From Bacteroidales bacterium (GTDB taxonomy: Bacteria > Bacteroidota > Bacteroidia > Bacteroidales > F082): a DNA stretch of 64,000 nt. Under the pieces are notes generated by a model. It made no database searches, had not been told where the DNA came from, and worked only from the letters and a program-made list of their open reading frames with translations. Made by a program: the position numbers and the translations under genes. Each line of letters opens with the position of its first letter. The stretch's first letter is position 1. Of the stretch, positions 9,300 through 18,089 are shown in pieces. The stretch spans positions 62,001 to 126,000 of the forward strand of contig JANJUV010000007.1 in NCBI GenBank assembly GCA_024710405.1, read 5' to 3'.

Positions 9300-9307
9300 T
9301 ATTTTTG
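9300..9307 (+). promoter_or_regulatory. Candidate -7 element ahead of the large secreted protein gene
   Basis: TATTTTTG fits TAnnTTTG. It ends only 4 nt before the ATG at 9312, so a transcript starting about 7 nt later would make the in-frame ATG at 9321 the more natural start. No good -33 element is seen at the right distance. Confidence 0.4.
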
Positions 9308-9311
9308 CACA

Positions 9312-11951
9312 ATGATAGTTATGCGTTTGGCCGGTATCGAGATCCATAGCAGGATTATACCAATTCTTATCTTCTTCATCTTTAGCTCTTTTGATGGTTT
9401 GAGTTTTTCCGAAACTTTAAAGATCGAACTCAAGAATAATACTAAAGTTTTAAACCCTGCCAACAGAGATGCCATGTTTTTCACAATGGCCACCGGAAAC
9501 AAGGAAAAAGCAAGCGATTATACACTTAATCTGACTTTGAAGTATAGCATTGGTTACAGATTCGGACAGAGCAATGATTATATGCTGGAAATTACTGGTC
9601 AAGAGGTAAATGTTACAGGAAATACAAACTATCGTGGGTTTGATCTCAGTCGGTATTTCAAACCGGATCTTTTATCAGGTTATATTGATTTCGGATCAAG
9701 CCACCACAATTCCCGCCGCAGTTTCATTACCAGCTTTTCTGTTGACAAACCCATTGGTATTTTTAGAATTGATCCGCAATTCATACAACAACAACCTTCT
9801 ATTCAGCATGTAACAATCGAATTGGTTGGCTATTCAGAAAATGCCCTGAAGGAATTTGATGCACAAACTCGTCAGGTAGATAAATATTGGGCAACTGTAT
9901 CACTTTACGACTCAATATTCCGTCAGGTTCAACGGTATGGAATTGATGAATCATCCGATGTTTCTTTGCTATTTGCGTATTTTGACCTTACAGGCAAAGC
10001 TGCCAGGTTGGGTAATGAAATGATTTCTGAACTCAACATTATTCGTGAAAAGAATGATCCTGGTAACTTATTGGAAAACAATGATAAGATATCACGACTG
10101 AATATCCGGCTGGAAACTTTAACTCGTCAGTATACAGAATCAAAAACAAAGCAGCCAGTTGATGCAAAGGCATTTGCAGATAAATATATCAGCTATTTGG
10201 TTCGTTTTCGCTCTCTGGCAAATAGTGTCAATTACAGGGGCAGTGAACAGTTTTATCATACAGGCCGGCTTTCGGCACATGCGTCCTTTAAAAGGCTGTT
10301 GACAGATATAGACAAATCATTTTTCGGTGGAATTGCAACCCAGTATTTGTATAATGGCTTAATATTTAAGGGCGACTCACTGGCAAACGAAGGAAATCTG
10401 GCTCATGCCCTCGACTTCTTAAATGATGCCAAGGACTTGTCGGAAAGCGTCAGCACAATCACTCCCGATCTAAATCTTGATGCACGTATTTCCAAACTCA
10501 AAGAAGGGCTGCTGCAGTCAATAATTCTTATTGCCTCCCGATCACTGACTGCAGGTAAAACGGAATTGGCACAAAGTTATATAGATAATGCAATCCGGTT
10601 TAAAGCAGAACACCTTAATGATGACGAATTGATTGTTATTGAAAGAACAATCGATCCGTTCGTTACAGCATTAGTTGAAACCTCTGCCAGCCTCATTTAT
10701 TACAAACGATACAATGAAGCAATAGAATTAGGCAATAAGGCTCTGAATGTAATAAACAGCTTCAAGGCGATCCCCCACTACTGGCCATTGATTCGCCAGC
10801 AATTAAAAACTGCTCATAAGGGTGTTTATATGGATTTGTTAAACAAAGCTCAAGACTATGCTGAAAAGAAAGAGTTTTCGCATGCAGAAGAGTATGCTGA
10901 ATACGCTATCAGATACAGATTCGACCATATAGAATTTCTTGACGACCAAAGAGAGGCTGATCAATTACTTGTCAGTATCCGCAAACCACAAATTAGCAAT
11001 CTGATAGGAAATGGTTTGAATGAAATTGCAAAAGGTAATGCATCCCATGCACTTGATCATTTCGAAAAAGCTGACCAGCTCAGCAGCATGGCTGGGAAAG
11101 GTCATGATGTTTCACTTGATTCACTCAAAATACTGGCAGTGAAAAATATGATTATTAGTTCATTACGGTCGCTTGACCTCAAGATCTGGGCAAATGAACT
11201 TGATGAAGCATCATTAGTGTATCAGGAGGCACTGAGTAAGACAGCCGATTATGGTATCGGGCAAGATCCTGAAATAAAGGCTGCCTTTAAAAGAATGGAA
11301 GAAAAGATATCTGATCGTATGTGCCTGAATGACAGACTTGAATACGAAGAATTGGTGCATCAGGCAAAAAGATCAGCAAAACAAGGTAAACTCGATATGG
11401 TGCGAAAGAACCTCGACCGTGCGGGTAAGATTATTTCCAACAACCCCGGTTGCTTGACCGATACTGATGAATGGACATCTTTGGTAGAGCGGTTTAGTGT
11501 TTCGTTTAATTTCGCAGAAAAATACAAACAACTGTATAATAAGATGTATGAACTGGGGTTCTCCTCAGTTTTGAATGAGTATGTCGTTTTAGACAGTCTT
11601 TATTCAGCTGTGGCTACTCCTCAGGATGATTTCAGACCAATCACTCTTGGTGAGTTCATAAAGGCTCAGAATAATCCTTCTCTTAGTTTTATGGCAGCCA
11701 AATATTTTGCGGAAAAGGGGAAAACAATGACATCTTTATCATACCTGAATCTACTGCGGAAACAGGGAGGTTTTGAAAAACAAACCCGCGAAATACAGAT
11801 TTTACTTGCACATCAGGCTGCACGTCTGGTTTCTTTGCAGGGCATACATGAGTTCAGGTCTAAAACGGTCGACGATTTTGTGGAAAATGACCCTTGGTAC
11901 AAGGTTTTTAGACAAGAATTCGCGAAAATGCGTAAATTAGCGCGTGATTAA
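9312..11951 (+). CDS. Large secreted helical-repeat protein, function unknown
   Basis: An 879-aa protein with an N-terminal signal peptide (RIIPILIFFIFSSFDGLSFS), so exported. The first ~160 residues look beta-rich (YTLNLTLKYSIGYRF, YMLEITGQEVNV). The rest is long and helical, with TPR-like units such as LAHALDFLNDAKDL, LAQSYIDNAIRFK, YNEAIELGNKALNV and FSHAEEYAEYAIRY. Tetratricopeptide-type solenoids usually serve as protein-protein scaffolds. No catalytic motif or sorting domain was recognised. The ATG at 9321 is an alternative start (see the -7 element). pepE follows 2 to 29 nt downstream on the same strand, so the two may be co-transcribed. Confidence 0.7.
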   Translation: MIVMRLAGIEIHSRIIPILIFFIFSSFDGLSFSETLKIELKNNTKVLNPANRDAMFFTMATGNKEKASDYTLNLTLKYSIGYRFGQSNDYMLEITGQEVNVTGNTNYRGFDLSRYFKPDLLSGYIDFGSSHHNSRRSFITSFSVDKPIGIFRIDPQFIQQQPSIQHVTIELVGYSENALKEFDAQTRQVDKYWATVSLYDSIFRQVQRYGIDESSDVSLLFAYFDLTGKAARLGNEMISELNIIREKNDPGNLLENNDKISRLNIRLETLTRQYTESKTKQPVDAKAFADKYISYLVRFRSLANSVNYRGSEQFYHTGRLSAHASFKRLLTDIDKSFFGGIATQYLYNGLIFKGDSLANEGNLAHALDFLNDAKDLSESVSTITPDLNLDARISKLKEGLLQSIILIASRSLTAGKTELAQSYIDNAIRFKAEHLNDDELIVIERTIDPFVTALVETSASLIYYKRYNEAIELGNKALNVINSFKAIPHYWPLIRQQLKTAHKGVYMDLLNKAQDYAEKKEFSHAEEYAEYAIRYRFDHIEFLDDQREADQLLVSIRKPQISNLIGNGLNEIAKGNASHALDHFEKADQLSSMAGKGHDVSLDSLKILAVKNMIISSLRSLDLKIWANELDEASLVYQEALSKTADYGIGQDPEIKAAFKRMEEKISDRMCLNDRLEYEELVHQAKRSAKQGKLDMVRKNLDRAGKIISNNPGCLTDTDEWTSLVERFSVSFNFAEKYKQLYNKMYELGFSSVLNEYVVLDSLYSAVATPQDDFRPITLGEFIKAQNNPSLSFMAAKYFAEKGKTMTSLSYLNLLRKQGGFEKQTREIQILLAHQAARLVSLQGIHEFRSKTVDDFVENDPWYKVFRQEFAKMRKLARD

Positions 11952-11980
11952 TCATGCACTGCACACTAAACCTAAAATCC

Positions 11981-12709
11981 ATGAAACTCTTACTGATCAG
12001 TAATTCTACAAACCCTGGCGAACCTTATCTGGGATGGCCACAAACATTTATCAGTGACTTTGCCAGACGTCACGGCGTAAAAAAGGTGCTTTTCATACCC
12101 TATGCCGGTGTGAACCTCTCTCTTGAATCCCTTCAGGCATCCTATGACATTTATGAATCCAGGGTTGCCGCTGTTTTTAAGGAATTAGGCATGGAAATCT
12201 ATTCCATTCACCGCGCTGACGATCCTGTGGATGCCGTTTTCAAGGCCGAATGTATCGCTGTTGGTGGTGGAAACACCTTTCATCTGGTGCATTGCATGCA
12301 CAAAACCGGAATCATGAAGGCCATCAGGTCACGTGTAGGGCAGGGGATACCCTATATGGGATGGAGTGCCGGTGCCAACGTTGCCTGTCCTACTTTGCGA
12401 ACCACTAACGATATGCCCATTATCGAACCTGAAAGCTTTAACTGTATGGGACTGGTACCGTTTCAAATCAATCCCCACTATCTGGATGCTAATCCAGTCG
12501 GACACGGAGGCGAAACACGCCAGCAAAGAATTGAAGAATTTCTCGCCATCAACAGGGAAATTAAAGTATTGGGTCTTCGTGAGGCAAGTTTGCTTGAAGT
12601 GGATGGCGACAAAATGATTTTAAAAGGATTAAGGCCGCTCCGAATGTTCGCTTTTGGCCATGAACCTACTGAAATAGAGCAAGGTACTGACTTAAGCTAT
12701 TTGCTCTAG
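11981..12709 (+). CDS. pepE: Peptidase E (alpha-aspartyl dipeptidase, family S51)
   Basis: Cytoplasmic serine peptidase that cleaves dipeptides with N-terminal aspartate. The catalytic block GWSAGANVACPT carries the nucleophile (Ser129 counted from the chosen start), followed by RTTNDMPI and QINPHY, which supply the conserved Asp and His region; VGGGNTFHL and GETRQQRIEEF are also family hallmarks. An upstream in-frame ATG at 11954 would add MHCTLNLKS, but homologues begin at MKLLLISNST, so 11981 is preferred, giving 242 aa (E. coli PepE has 229). It is the last chromosomal gene before the prophage and is followed by a terminator. Confidence 0.95.
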   Translation: MKLLLISNSTNPGEPYLGWPQTFISDFARRHGVKKVLFIPYAGVNLSLESLQASYDIYESRVAAVFKELGMEIYSIHRADDPVDAVFKAECIAVGGGNTFHLVHCMHKTGIMKAIRSRVGQGIPYMGWSAGANVACPTLRTTNDMPIIEPESFNCMGLVPFQINPHYLDANPVGHGGETRQQRIEEFLAINREIKVLGLREASLLEVDGDKMILKGLRPLRMFAFGHEPTEIEQGTDLSYLL

Positions 12710-12765
12710 TCAGAATCACAGTTTCTTTACTTGTCGATTTTTTCTTTATAATTGACTCAAAACAA

Positions 12766-12800
12766 AACCCTTCAACCGGATATTCTTCAGTTGAAGGGTT
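12766..12800. terminator. Rho-independent terminator (bidirectional)
   Basis: Perfect 10-bp inverted repeat: AACCCTTCAA at 12766-12775 and TTGAAGGGTT at 12791-12800, flanked by A-rich and T-rich ends on the two sides. It ends pepE transcription and lies 7 bp before the 3' end of the tRNA-Arg fragment. Confidence 0.75.
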
Positions 12801-12807
12801 TTCTCTG

Positions 12808-12854
12808 TGATCCCGGCGGGATTCGAACCCACGACCCGCAGCTTAGAAGGCTAC
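12808..12854 (-). other. Prophage attachment site: 3' fragment of tRNA-Arg(UCU)
   Basis: Read on the minus strand this is the 3' part of a tRNA: anticodon stem GTAGC/GCTGC around loop CTTCTAA (anticodon TCT), variable loop GGGTC, T-arm GTGGG-TTCGAAT-CCCGC, acceptor 3' strand CGGGATC and discriminator A at 12808. No D-arm and no GATCCCG 5' acceptor strand follow; bases from 12855 on are unrelated AT-rich phage sequence. Tyrosine-recombinase phages that insert in a tRNA 3' end rebuild the tRNA at one end and leave such a fragment at the other. The intact tRNA-Arg(UCU) is therefore expected at the other prophage end. Confidence 0.85.
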
Positions 12855-12904
12855 TATTCTAAACCTTGTAAGCATTTATATATAAAACAGTTATGGTTGA
12901 TTCT

Positions 12905-12944
12905 AAAAAAATATTCTGAAACAATTGTGAAACATCTGCAGAAT
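12905..12944 (-). terminator. Possible terminator of the phage late operon
   Basis: Minus-strand ATTCTG (12944-12939) and CAGAAT (12918-12913) can pair around a 20-nt loop and are followed by ATTTTTTT. The stem is short, but the position, just after the last late gene, fits. Confidence 0.4.
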
Positions 12945-12948
12945 TATG

Positions 12949-13548
12949 TCACTTTTTGACCTTCTTCCAGGAGAAATTCACCTTCCAAAGAACAGTCAAA
13001 TATACATCTTTATTAAGTACATCGAAGTTCAGGACAAACAGGGTTTCTTTTTTTGTCAGTAACGCAAGAGATGGCCCAAATCCGAATTCATCAGGAGATC
13101 TTCCGGTCGTGAAGCCGGCGAAGTATTTATTCACCGGTGGATTTTCAAATGTGTAAGTAGTATAGTGGTTAATCGCAACTGGCTTCCGGTTCGCGATTTC
13201 GGGCTTAAAGTAAACTGGCCTGTTCTTGGTGATCATCCAGTCGATAGCTACAAATACCGAACTGTCATTGGCCAGGGTGTCCCTTCCATAAACCTCTGCA
13301 TGGTACTGCCTGAGAATTTCACCTGTGTCAACCTTTATAGGCACCTCCATATATATGATCTTGACCGGCACAGGTTTTACTTCCGGATAGGGTTTTGGGC
13401 TAAAGTCCCCGGGTATGCTATCAGTTCTTACTTCAGTTCGTGGTTCCGGACATGGTTCACATTCCTGGCACCGGTGGCATTGCCCCATGAAAATAATAAC
13501 TATCAGGAGCACTACTGAAAGTGCCCAGGGAATTACTCTTGTATCCAT
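12949..13548 (-). CDS. Membrane-anchored late protein, possibly spanin-like
   Basis: A 199-aa protein with one N-terminal membrane helix (about 8-23). A Cys-rich then Pro-rich linker follows (CEPCPEPR, KPYPEVKPVPVK), then a predicted periplasmic beta-rich domain. There is no proper lipobox before the cysteines. It is the last gene of the lysis cassette and overlaps the endolysin gene by 16 nt. Phage lysis cassettes often end with an envelope-spanning protein that helps disrupt the outer membrane, so a spanin-like role is possible, but this rests on position and topology only. Confidence 0.6.
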   Translation of the reverse strand: MDTRVIPWALSVVLLIVIIFMGQCHRCQECEPCPEPRTEVRTDSIPGDFSPKPYPEVKPVPVKIIYMEVPIKVDTGEILRQYHAEVYGRDTLANDSSVFVAIDWMITKNRPVYFKPEIANRKPVAINHYTTYTFENPPVNKYFAGFTTGRSPDEFGFGPSLALLTKKETLFVLNFDVLNKDVYLTVLWKVNFSWKKVKK

Positions 13549-14054
13549 CGACTAATTGATTTGATCTGTTTCTTACTACGCCTTTTCCTGTAAACACCAT
13601 CGCCCTCTCTGGAACCATCTCCATTGGTGTTTCCCTCAACTGTTATAATGTTACTGGAATCATTGTTCCATGCCTGGTCAATAAATCCTACATGGCCTAT
13701 CCGTTTCATGTTTGCATAATAGATTCCAAACACGTCACCGGGTAGGGCTTTTTCGTGATTGATCAACCTGTGCTTTGGAAACCAAGCTGGAGACCAAGCA
13801 GGGGCCTTCTCGGGTATGGCAATGTCATTCTCAATATGGCAATATGTTACAAAGGCTGCACACCAGGCATAGCCCTTGCCAAGGCCTGTAGACCTCAAAA
13901 ACATCTCTACCTCTTTACCGTCATTGTTTCCGGTAAGCTCGCGGACTCCGATATGTTTCCGGTAGGTTTTAACTAACTCATCCCGGCCACCAGAATAGCC
14001 CAAGCTATTAATAAGAAGCCCCAGTAAAGCAATGAGAACAATCCTTTTTGCCAT
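13533..14054 (-). CDS. CHAP-domain endolysin with N-terminal export signal
   Basis: A 173-aa peptidoglycan hydrolase (CHAP: cysteine, histidine-dependent amidohydrolase/peptidase). Visible catalytic residues are Cys65 in GYAWCAAFVTYC, His121 in RIGHVGF and the ITVEGNTN block with Glu140 and Asn142. Residues 4-19 are hydrophobic and would direct Sec export or act as a signal-anchor-release segment. The first 82 nt overlap the end of the putative holin gene in another frame, and no later start would keep the domain intact. It degrades the cell wall during phage release. Confidence 0.9.
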   Translation of the reverse strand: MAKRIVLIALLGLLINSLGYSGGRDELVKTYRKHIGVRELTGNNDGKEVEMFLRSTGLGKGYAWCAAFVTYCHIENDIAIPEKAPAWSPAWFPKHRLINHEKALPGDVFGIYYANMKRIGHVGFIDQAWNNDSSNIITVEGNTNGDGSREGDGVYRKRRSKKQIKSISRWIQE

Positions 14055-14323
14055 GGTGTCAATAAGGTGTTTTTAGTGAGAAAATCATCAAGGGTCCGGT
14101 AAACTTCTCCGGCAGAAAGTTTTAGGATTAGCCAAATCAGGGCGTGTCCGAAGAGTATGCCAGCTGTGCCTAATAAGAACGCTTGCAGGATACCTACATC
14201 GTAAATGCCGGCTGTCTCGTCTATCAGCCTAAGGATGGAGCTGCTGTACCACCATATCAGGAGAGCGATTGGAAGAGTAAGTAACTCATTCCAGTTTCTA
14301 AGGAATTGAATAGCTTTTTTCAT
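13973..14323 (-). CDS. Putative holin (three membrane segments)
   Basis: A 116-aa very hydrophobic protein with three likely membrane helices (about 15-30, 45-68 and 92-113) and charged ends. It lies directly before the endolysin gene, overlapping its start by 82 nt, and overlaps the preceding TM/coiled-coil gene by 4 nt. Size, topology and position fit a class I holin that permeabilises the inner membrane. No sequence family was recognised. Confidence 0.7.
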   Translation of the reverse strand: MKKAIQFLRNWNELLTLPIALLIWWYSSSILRLIDETAGIYDVGILQAFLLGTAGILFGHALIWLILKLSAGEVYRTLDDFLTKNTLLTPWQKGLFSLLYWGFLLIAWAILVAGMS

Positions 14324-14637
14324 CGTCTTTTCAATTGATTGATTTCAGTTTCATGTTTTTCGAGGAGCTTTCCCTGATCCTCTATTTTGCTTGAGTGCTT
14401 ATTGAGTCTTTCGTCAATGACGTCATGCTTATCTTCGTGTACCTCACGGCGTACCTTCTCTCCCTCAACTACCAGCTGAAGTGTTGTAACGCTATGACCC
14501 ATGCTTTTGACTTGTGAAGCAAAGTCACGAAGGAAGTAAGCTATGAGGCCCAATAAAAGCGCAAGGATTATTCCTCCGATCGACATGAATGCGATCAAAG
14601 TTCCTTTGTCAAGTAATTCAAGTGTCTGGTGTTCCAT
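14320..14637 (-). CDS. Membrane helix plus coiled-coil late protein (lysis cassette)
   Basis: A 105-aa protein with one membrane helix (about 13-36) and a charged coiled-coil tail with heptad-like spacing (VIDERLNKHSSKIEDQGKLL). This build resembles XhlA/antiholin-type accessory lysis proteins. It overlaps the putative holin gene by 4 nt (ATGA), so the two are translationally coupled. The role is inferred from layout. Confidence 0.6.
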   Translation of the reverse strand: MEHQTLELLDKGTLIAFMSIGGIILALLLGLIAYFLRDFASQVKSMGHSVTTLQLVVEGEKVRREVHEDKHDVIDERLNKHSSKIEDQGKLLEKHETEINQLKRR

Positions 14638-14665
14638 AATTGTAATGTGTTTTGGTTATTGATTA

Positions 14666-16348
14666 TTAGTTTACTCTTTCAAGTTTAACTGATGAATGAA
14701 TTGATTTAAGGCTATTGCCTGAGTTTGTCCATTGGGCATCTACAATTATCGTATTGGCCTGTGTTGTGTTGATATTTATTTCAGATGCTACTGTTAAAGG
14801 AATCATAACGGAATAGCCTAATGACCTACTCTCCATAAAGAGAGCACCTGTTAATAGACCCTTGCCTGTTGCTCCTACTGTCTTAATAGTAAATGTAAGT
14901 TCGCCAGTCCAAGTCCATCCAGGATTTCCAGCACTTCCAGGCAAACTGCCTGTGAGGGTTATCAAAACTGTGCTATTGAGCAAAACTCTGAATGTAATTG
15001 GTTGAACGTTAGCTGCTGTAATAAATAGCCCTGATATTTTCGTAATTAACTCATCACCAACAGCAAAGGTGTTAGCAGGAATAACATTTGTTCCAACATC
15101 AGTACCTACAATTACTGTCGGGGTCAAATGGGCTGTTGCATTAATAACTGTGGTTTGTGAAGCCCTCAAACCAACATCTTTCAGGTAGGCAAGTGTTTGT
15201 CGGGCTGAATTAGTCACATACAGCCTTGTTCCATCCCACTCCACTGCACCAGCTTGCGGTGTTGTGAGGTTTGTGCCAGAGGTGAATTTCAGAGGGGCTA
15301 TTGATGCAGTACCTACTCCGAGGATAACAGTATTAGCAACTTCTAACTGTTTATCAATATATACATTACCTGTCAGATAGATAGTGTCGGATTCAGAGTA
15401 AATCTCAATTGCTTTGTTTGTACTTATTTTAGCCCATTCATTATCGTCAACATTCAAAGTGAGGTGAGCAGGGCCATTAGGGTCGATAATTGTAAGTGCA
15501 GGGTACTGCGAAGCGGTTTCATTATAGATTGTGAAACGAGCATCTGACATGCTGTAATTTTGCTCATCGCCAAACAAAGTAGCCCAACCAAATCTATCAT
15601 AGTGATGAAATGAAATCATCAATCCTTGTTTGTAATATTGCCCCGAATCATACACGTATTTGCCATACATGAACTTGTGGTAGGTTTGAGCATCTTCGGC
15701 CAGACCAGCAATAAGTAGTTCATCGCCACCTTTGTTACCATATATTGAAGCAATCCCGATGTATGCATGAGAGCGACGGTTCTGACCAAGGAACAAAGGA
15801 TAGGGCGTGTTTTGGGAGGTGTCGCAGATGTAGATTTCTCCGAAGGGATCATCACTAATGCCGTGAATGTTGAGTGCGGCAGAGCCGGAGCTGTTGCCGA
15901 TGTTGACCTTGGTGACAGCAGGTTCGGCAATGATCTCATCGTTGCCATTATAAATCCAGCCTCCGGCCTGATTGTGGCCATGATTAGGCAGATCGCCAGC
16001 CTGAATATATCCAGTAGTGAATCGGACACCATTAGCACGCAAAAAGGCGCCAGTTGGTGCAGTATTGTTGATGCGCAGGCCCATTCCGTTGGGGACGTTG
16101 ATGTCGCCAGCCACATCGAGTTTTTGCAAGGGATTTGCAACTCCAAATCCAAAGTTTCCGGAAACTGAATTACTTATCAAATTGTTGCCGGAAACTGTAA
16201 AATGATACTTGCTCCAACTCAAAACCCCGGTCGTGGGGTTCTGAGTCAAGAACATATTGCTTTCAGCCGGCTTGCCTAAAACAAACTCAGAGAAGGCCGT
16301 ACCGGAACCATCAATATTCCTGACAAATACAATGTCGTATTGAGCCAT
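14666..16348 (-). CDS. Tail fibre / receptor-binding protein 2
   Basis: A 560-aa structural protein rich in Gly, Thr, Asn and Ala with short beta repeats, typical of trimeric fibres. The first ~50 residues (MAQYDIVFVRNIDGSG, then TTGVLSWSKY) closely match the start of the neighbouring fibre, suggesting a shared attachment module to the baseplate. The middle contains GDLPNHGHNQAGG, a collar-like His/Gly motif also found in phage tail collar proteins. The C-terminal half is unlike the paralogue and probably carries host-surface binding. It follows the other fibre gene by 14 nt. Confidence 0.8.
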   Translation of the reverse strand: MAQYDIVFVRNIDGSGTAFSEFVLGKPAESNMFLTQNPTTGVLSWSKYHFTVSGNNLISNSVSGNFGFGVANPLQKLDVAGDINVPNGMGLRINNTAPTGAFLRANGVRFTTGYIQAGDLPNHGHNQAGGWIYNGNDEIIAEPAVTKVNIGNSSGSAALNIHGISDDPFGEIYICDTSQNTPYPLFLGQNRRSHAYIGIASIYGNKGGDELLIAGLAEDAQTYHKFMYGKYVYDSGQYYKQGLMISFHHYDRFGWATLFGDEQNYSMSDARFTIYNETASQYPALTIIDPNGPAHLTLNVDDNEWAKISTNKAIEIYSESDTIYLTGNVYIDKQLEVANTVILGVGTASIAPLKFTSGTNLTTPQAGAVEWDGTRLYVTNSARQTLAYLKDVGLRASQTTVINATAHLTPTVIVGTDVGTNVIPANTFAVGDELITKISGLFITAANVQPITFRVLLNSTVLITLTGSLPGSAGNPGWTWTGELTFTIKTVGATGKGLLTGALFMESRSLGYSVMIPLTVASEININTTQANTIIVDAQWTNSGNSLKSIHSSVKLERVN

Positions 16349-16362
16349 ATCCGTTCAGGTTA

Positions 16363-17805
16363 TTAAGCCCATGAAGCCAGCGTTGATCTTCTCCATGTGT
16401 TGGCTGCCACACACACATACAGGTAGTTTGCATCCCTGGCAATCTGTCCTGCTGTACCTGTTGAAGTGGCCGCTGCCGGAGCAGAAACCCAAGTATTCAT
16501 CTTTCCATCGAGAGCAGTCTGAAGTCCGGTAATTTTAGAAATTTCCAAATCAGGAATCCTTGCTACTGCAAACACACCTGTAGTGATCTTCGAGGTGTCA
16601 AGAGCGGGAATGTCAGATGCAATAAGGTCAGCTCCGGCAGTTACAAGACCTTTGGCGTTGTAAGTGACTTTTGTTTTCGTTGCTGCTGTAACGACAGTAG
16701 CAAGGGTAAGTGTTGCAGTAACATTAGCCGATCCGTCAAAGTTTACGCTCCAGGTCGCATCACCGGTGGCAGAGATTGACCTTGCGGTTAATAGTTTGCT
16801 TGCCGAAACAGCGTTATCACCAACACCCAATTTTCCATCGAGTGCTGTCTGCAACCCTGTTACTTCAGATATTGCATGATTGTGTGCTGAAGGGGCAAAG
16901 GTTGCAGGTTTACCGGAAACCTCACTCCAAGTCACAAAATCCCAGCTTAAACTTCCTGCTGTGGCTCCTGCCTTAAGAACCTTTGTGTTATTGGTGGTTC
17001 CTGTGGCCGGGACATGCATATTTCCATCACCGGAAGGGTGAACATAGTTGTTTGCATTGTTGGCCACACCATCAAGCTTTGTCTTATCTGCAGAACTCAT
17101 GAAACCTGCAACAGAGGTTGTGGCCACACCGTGTGCTGCCCCTGTTGCTCCTGTATGGGCAATCAGCGTATAAAGTCCCGCATGATTACCCCATCCAAAG
17201 GCCGTGTTCCAGTTGGCAGAATTGTCGGTGACAATGGTATAGGTTCCTGCACCTGTCCTCTTCATGATACCAACCCCTGAGAACATGCCATCAATGATTG
17301 CTCCGTCAAGGTTCGTCTGGATAATGTTGAAGTTTGCGCCAACGGTTGCATGAGTACCGGATGCAGTCCCATCTGTGTTACAAGTGATGATGTCGCCGAC
17401 CTCAACATTGGGGCCGGAAGCACCGCCGATTTTACCTGCAACGGAAACGCGCCATGTCCAGCCGTTATCAGCAGCCGGATAGTTAGGGTTACTGGAACAG
17501 TCAAGTACTCCTTTGTTGACCCATGCATCATTTGCGGCAATCAGACCGTCAACATAGGTTTTAATAGCTGCTGCATCAGCAAGTTTGCCGGCCGATGCTG
17601 CGGCCATATCAGTAATGATCGCTGTTCCGGAGACCGTTCCGTTAATTACCGGAGTTTCCAAAGTCTTAGACCATGAAAGCACACCGGTAGTATTGTGCAT
17701 GGTCAAAAAGAAGCCAAGTCCGGCAGGTTTCGCCAAAACTGTTTCAGCAAACTCAATGCCTGCTGCGGCATTATTTTTTACAAAAATTACATCATATTGT
17801 GCCAT
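16363..17805 (-). CDS. Tail fibre / receptor-binding protein 1
   Basis: A 480-aa fibre-like protein: Ala/Gly/Thr-rich with repeated segments such as ISEVTGLQTALDGKL and ISKITGLQTALDGKM, the phage fibre repeat that forms a trimeric coiled or beta shaft. The N-terminal ~50 residues (MAQYDVIFVKNNAAAG, then TTGVLSWSKT) are paralogous to the next fibre. It sits directly after a small coiled-coil protein and the Tal-like baseplate protein, the usual site for adhesins in siphoviruses. Confidence 0.82.
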   Translation of the reverse strand: MAQYDVIFVKNNAAAGIEFAETVLAKPAGLGFFLTMHNTTGVLSWSKTLETPVINGTVSGTAIITDMAAASAGKLADAAAIKTYVDGLIAANDAWVNKGVLDCSSNPNYPAADNGWTWRVSVAGKIGGASGPNVEVGDIITCNTDGTASGTHATVGANFNIIQTNLDGAIIDGMFSGVGIMKRTGAGTYTIVTDNSANWNTAFGWGNHAGLYTLIAHTGATGAAHGVATTSVAGFMSSADKTKLDGVANNANNYVHPSGDGNMHVPATGTTNNTKVLKAGATAGSLSWDFVTWSEVSGKPATFAPSAHNHAISEVTGLQTALDGKLGVGDNAVSASKLLTARSISATGDATWSVNFDGSANVTATLTLATVVTAATKTKVTYNAKGLVTAGADLIASDIPALDTSKITTGVFAVARIPDLEISKITGLQTALDGKMNTWVSAPAAATSTGTAGQIARDANYLYVCVAANTWRRSTLASWA

Positions 17806-17818
17806 TTCTTAAAGTGTT

Positions 17819-18076
17819 TTAGGTTTTCCATACTTCGAACTTCAGGGAAACCGTCTGCTTGTTGTTTGCAATCATGAACTTCATGATGTCTGACAGTTTG
17901 TCAACTGTCATAAGCAGTCCGATTTGCACCTTGTTTTCTTCACCAATTACTTCGATCTTCTTTGCCACTTCCTCAAGCTCCTTTTGTTGCAGCTCAATGA
18001 TTTGCTTTTTCAGATCTTCAATACTTCCAACCTCTGGGGCTGGTTCTTTTGGGATAATTGCTCTTTTTTTTGTCAT
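17819..18076 (-). CDS. Small coiled-coil tail-region protein
   Basis: An 85-aa protein not assigned to a family. Residues about 18-46 form a clear coiled coil (IEDLKKQIIELQQKELEEVA), followed by a short hydrophobic helix and a C-terminal strand. It lies between the Tal-like and fibre genes, with gaps of about 13 nt on each side, so it is probably a minor baseplate or fibre-assembly component. Confidence 0.6.
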   Translation of the reverse strand: MTKKRAIIPKEPAPEVGSIEDLKKQIIELQQKELEEVAKKIEVIGEENKVQIGLLMTVDKLSDIMKFMIANNKQTVSLKFEVWKT

Positions 18077-18089
18077 AGGTCATTAGTTT

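Noticed and set aside
12808..12890. Complete tRNA-Arg gene.
   Set aside because: The D-arm and 5' acceptor strand GATCCCG are absent on the phage side; only the 3' part exists.
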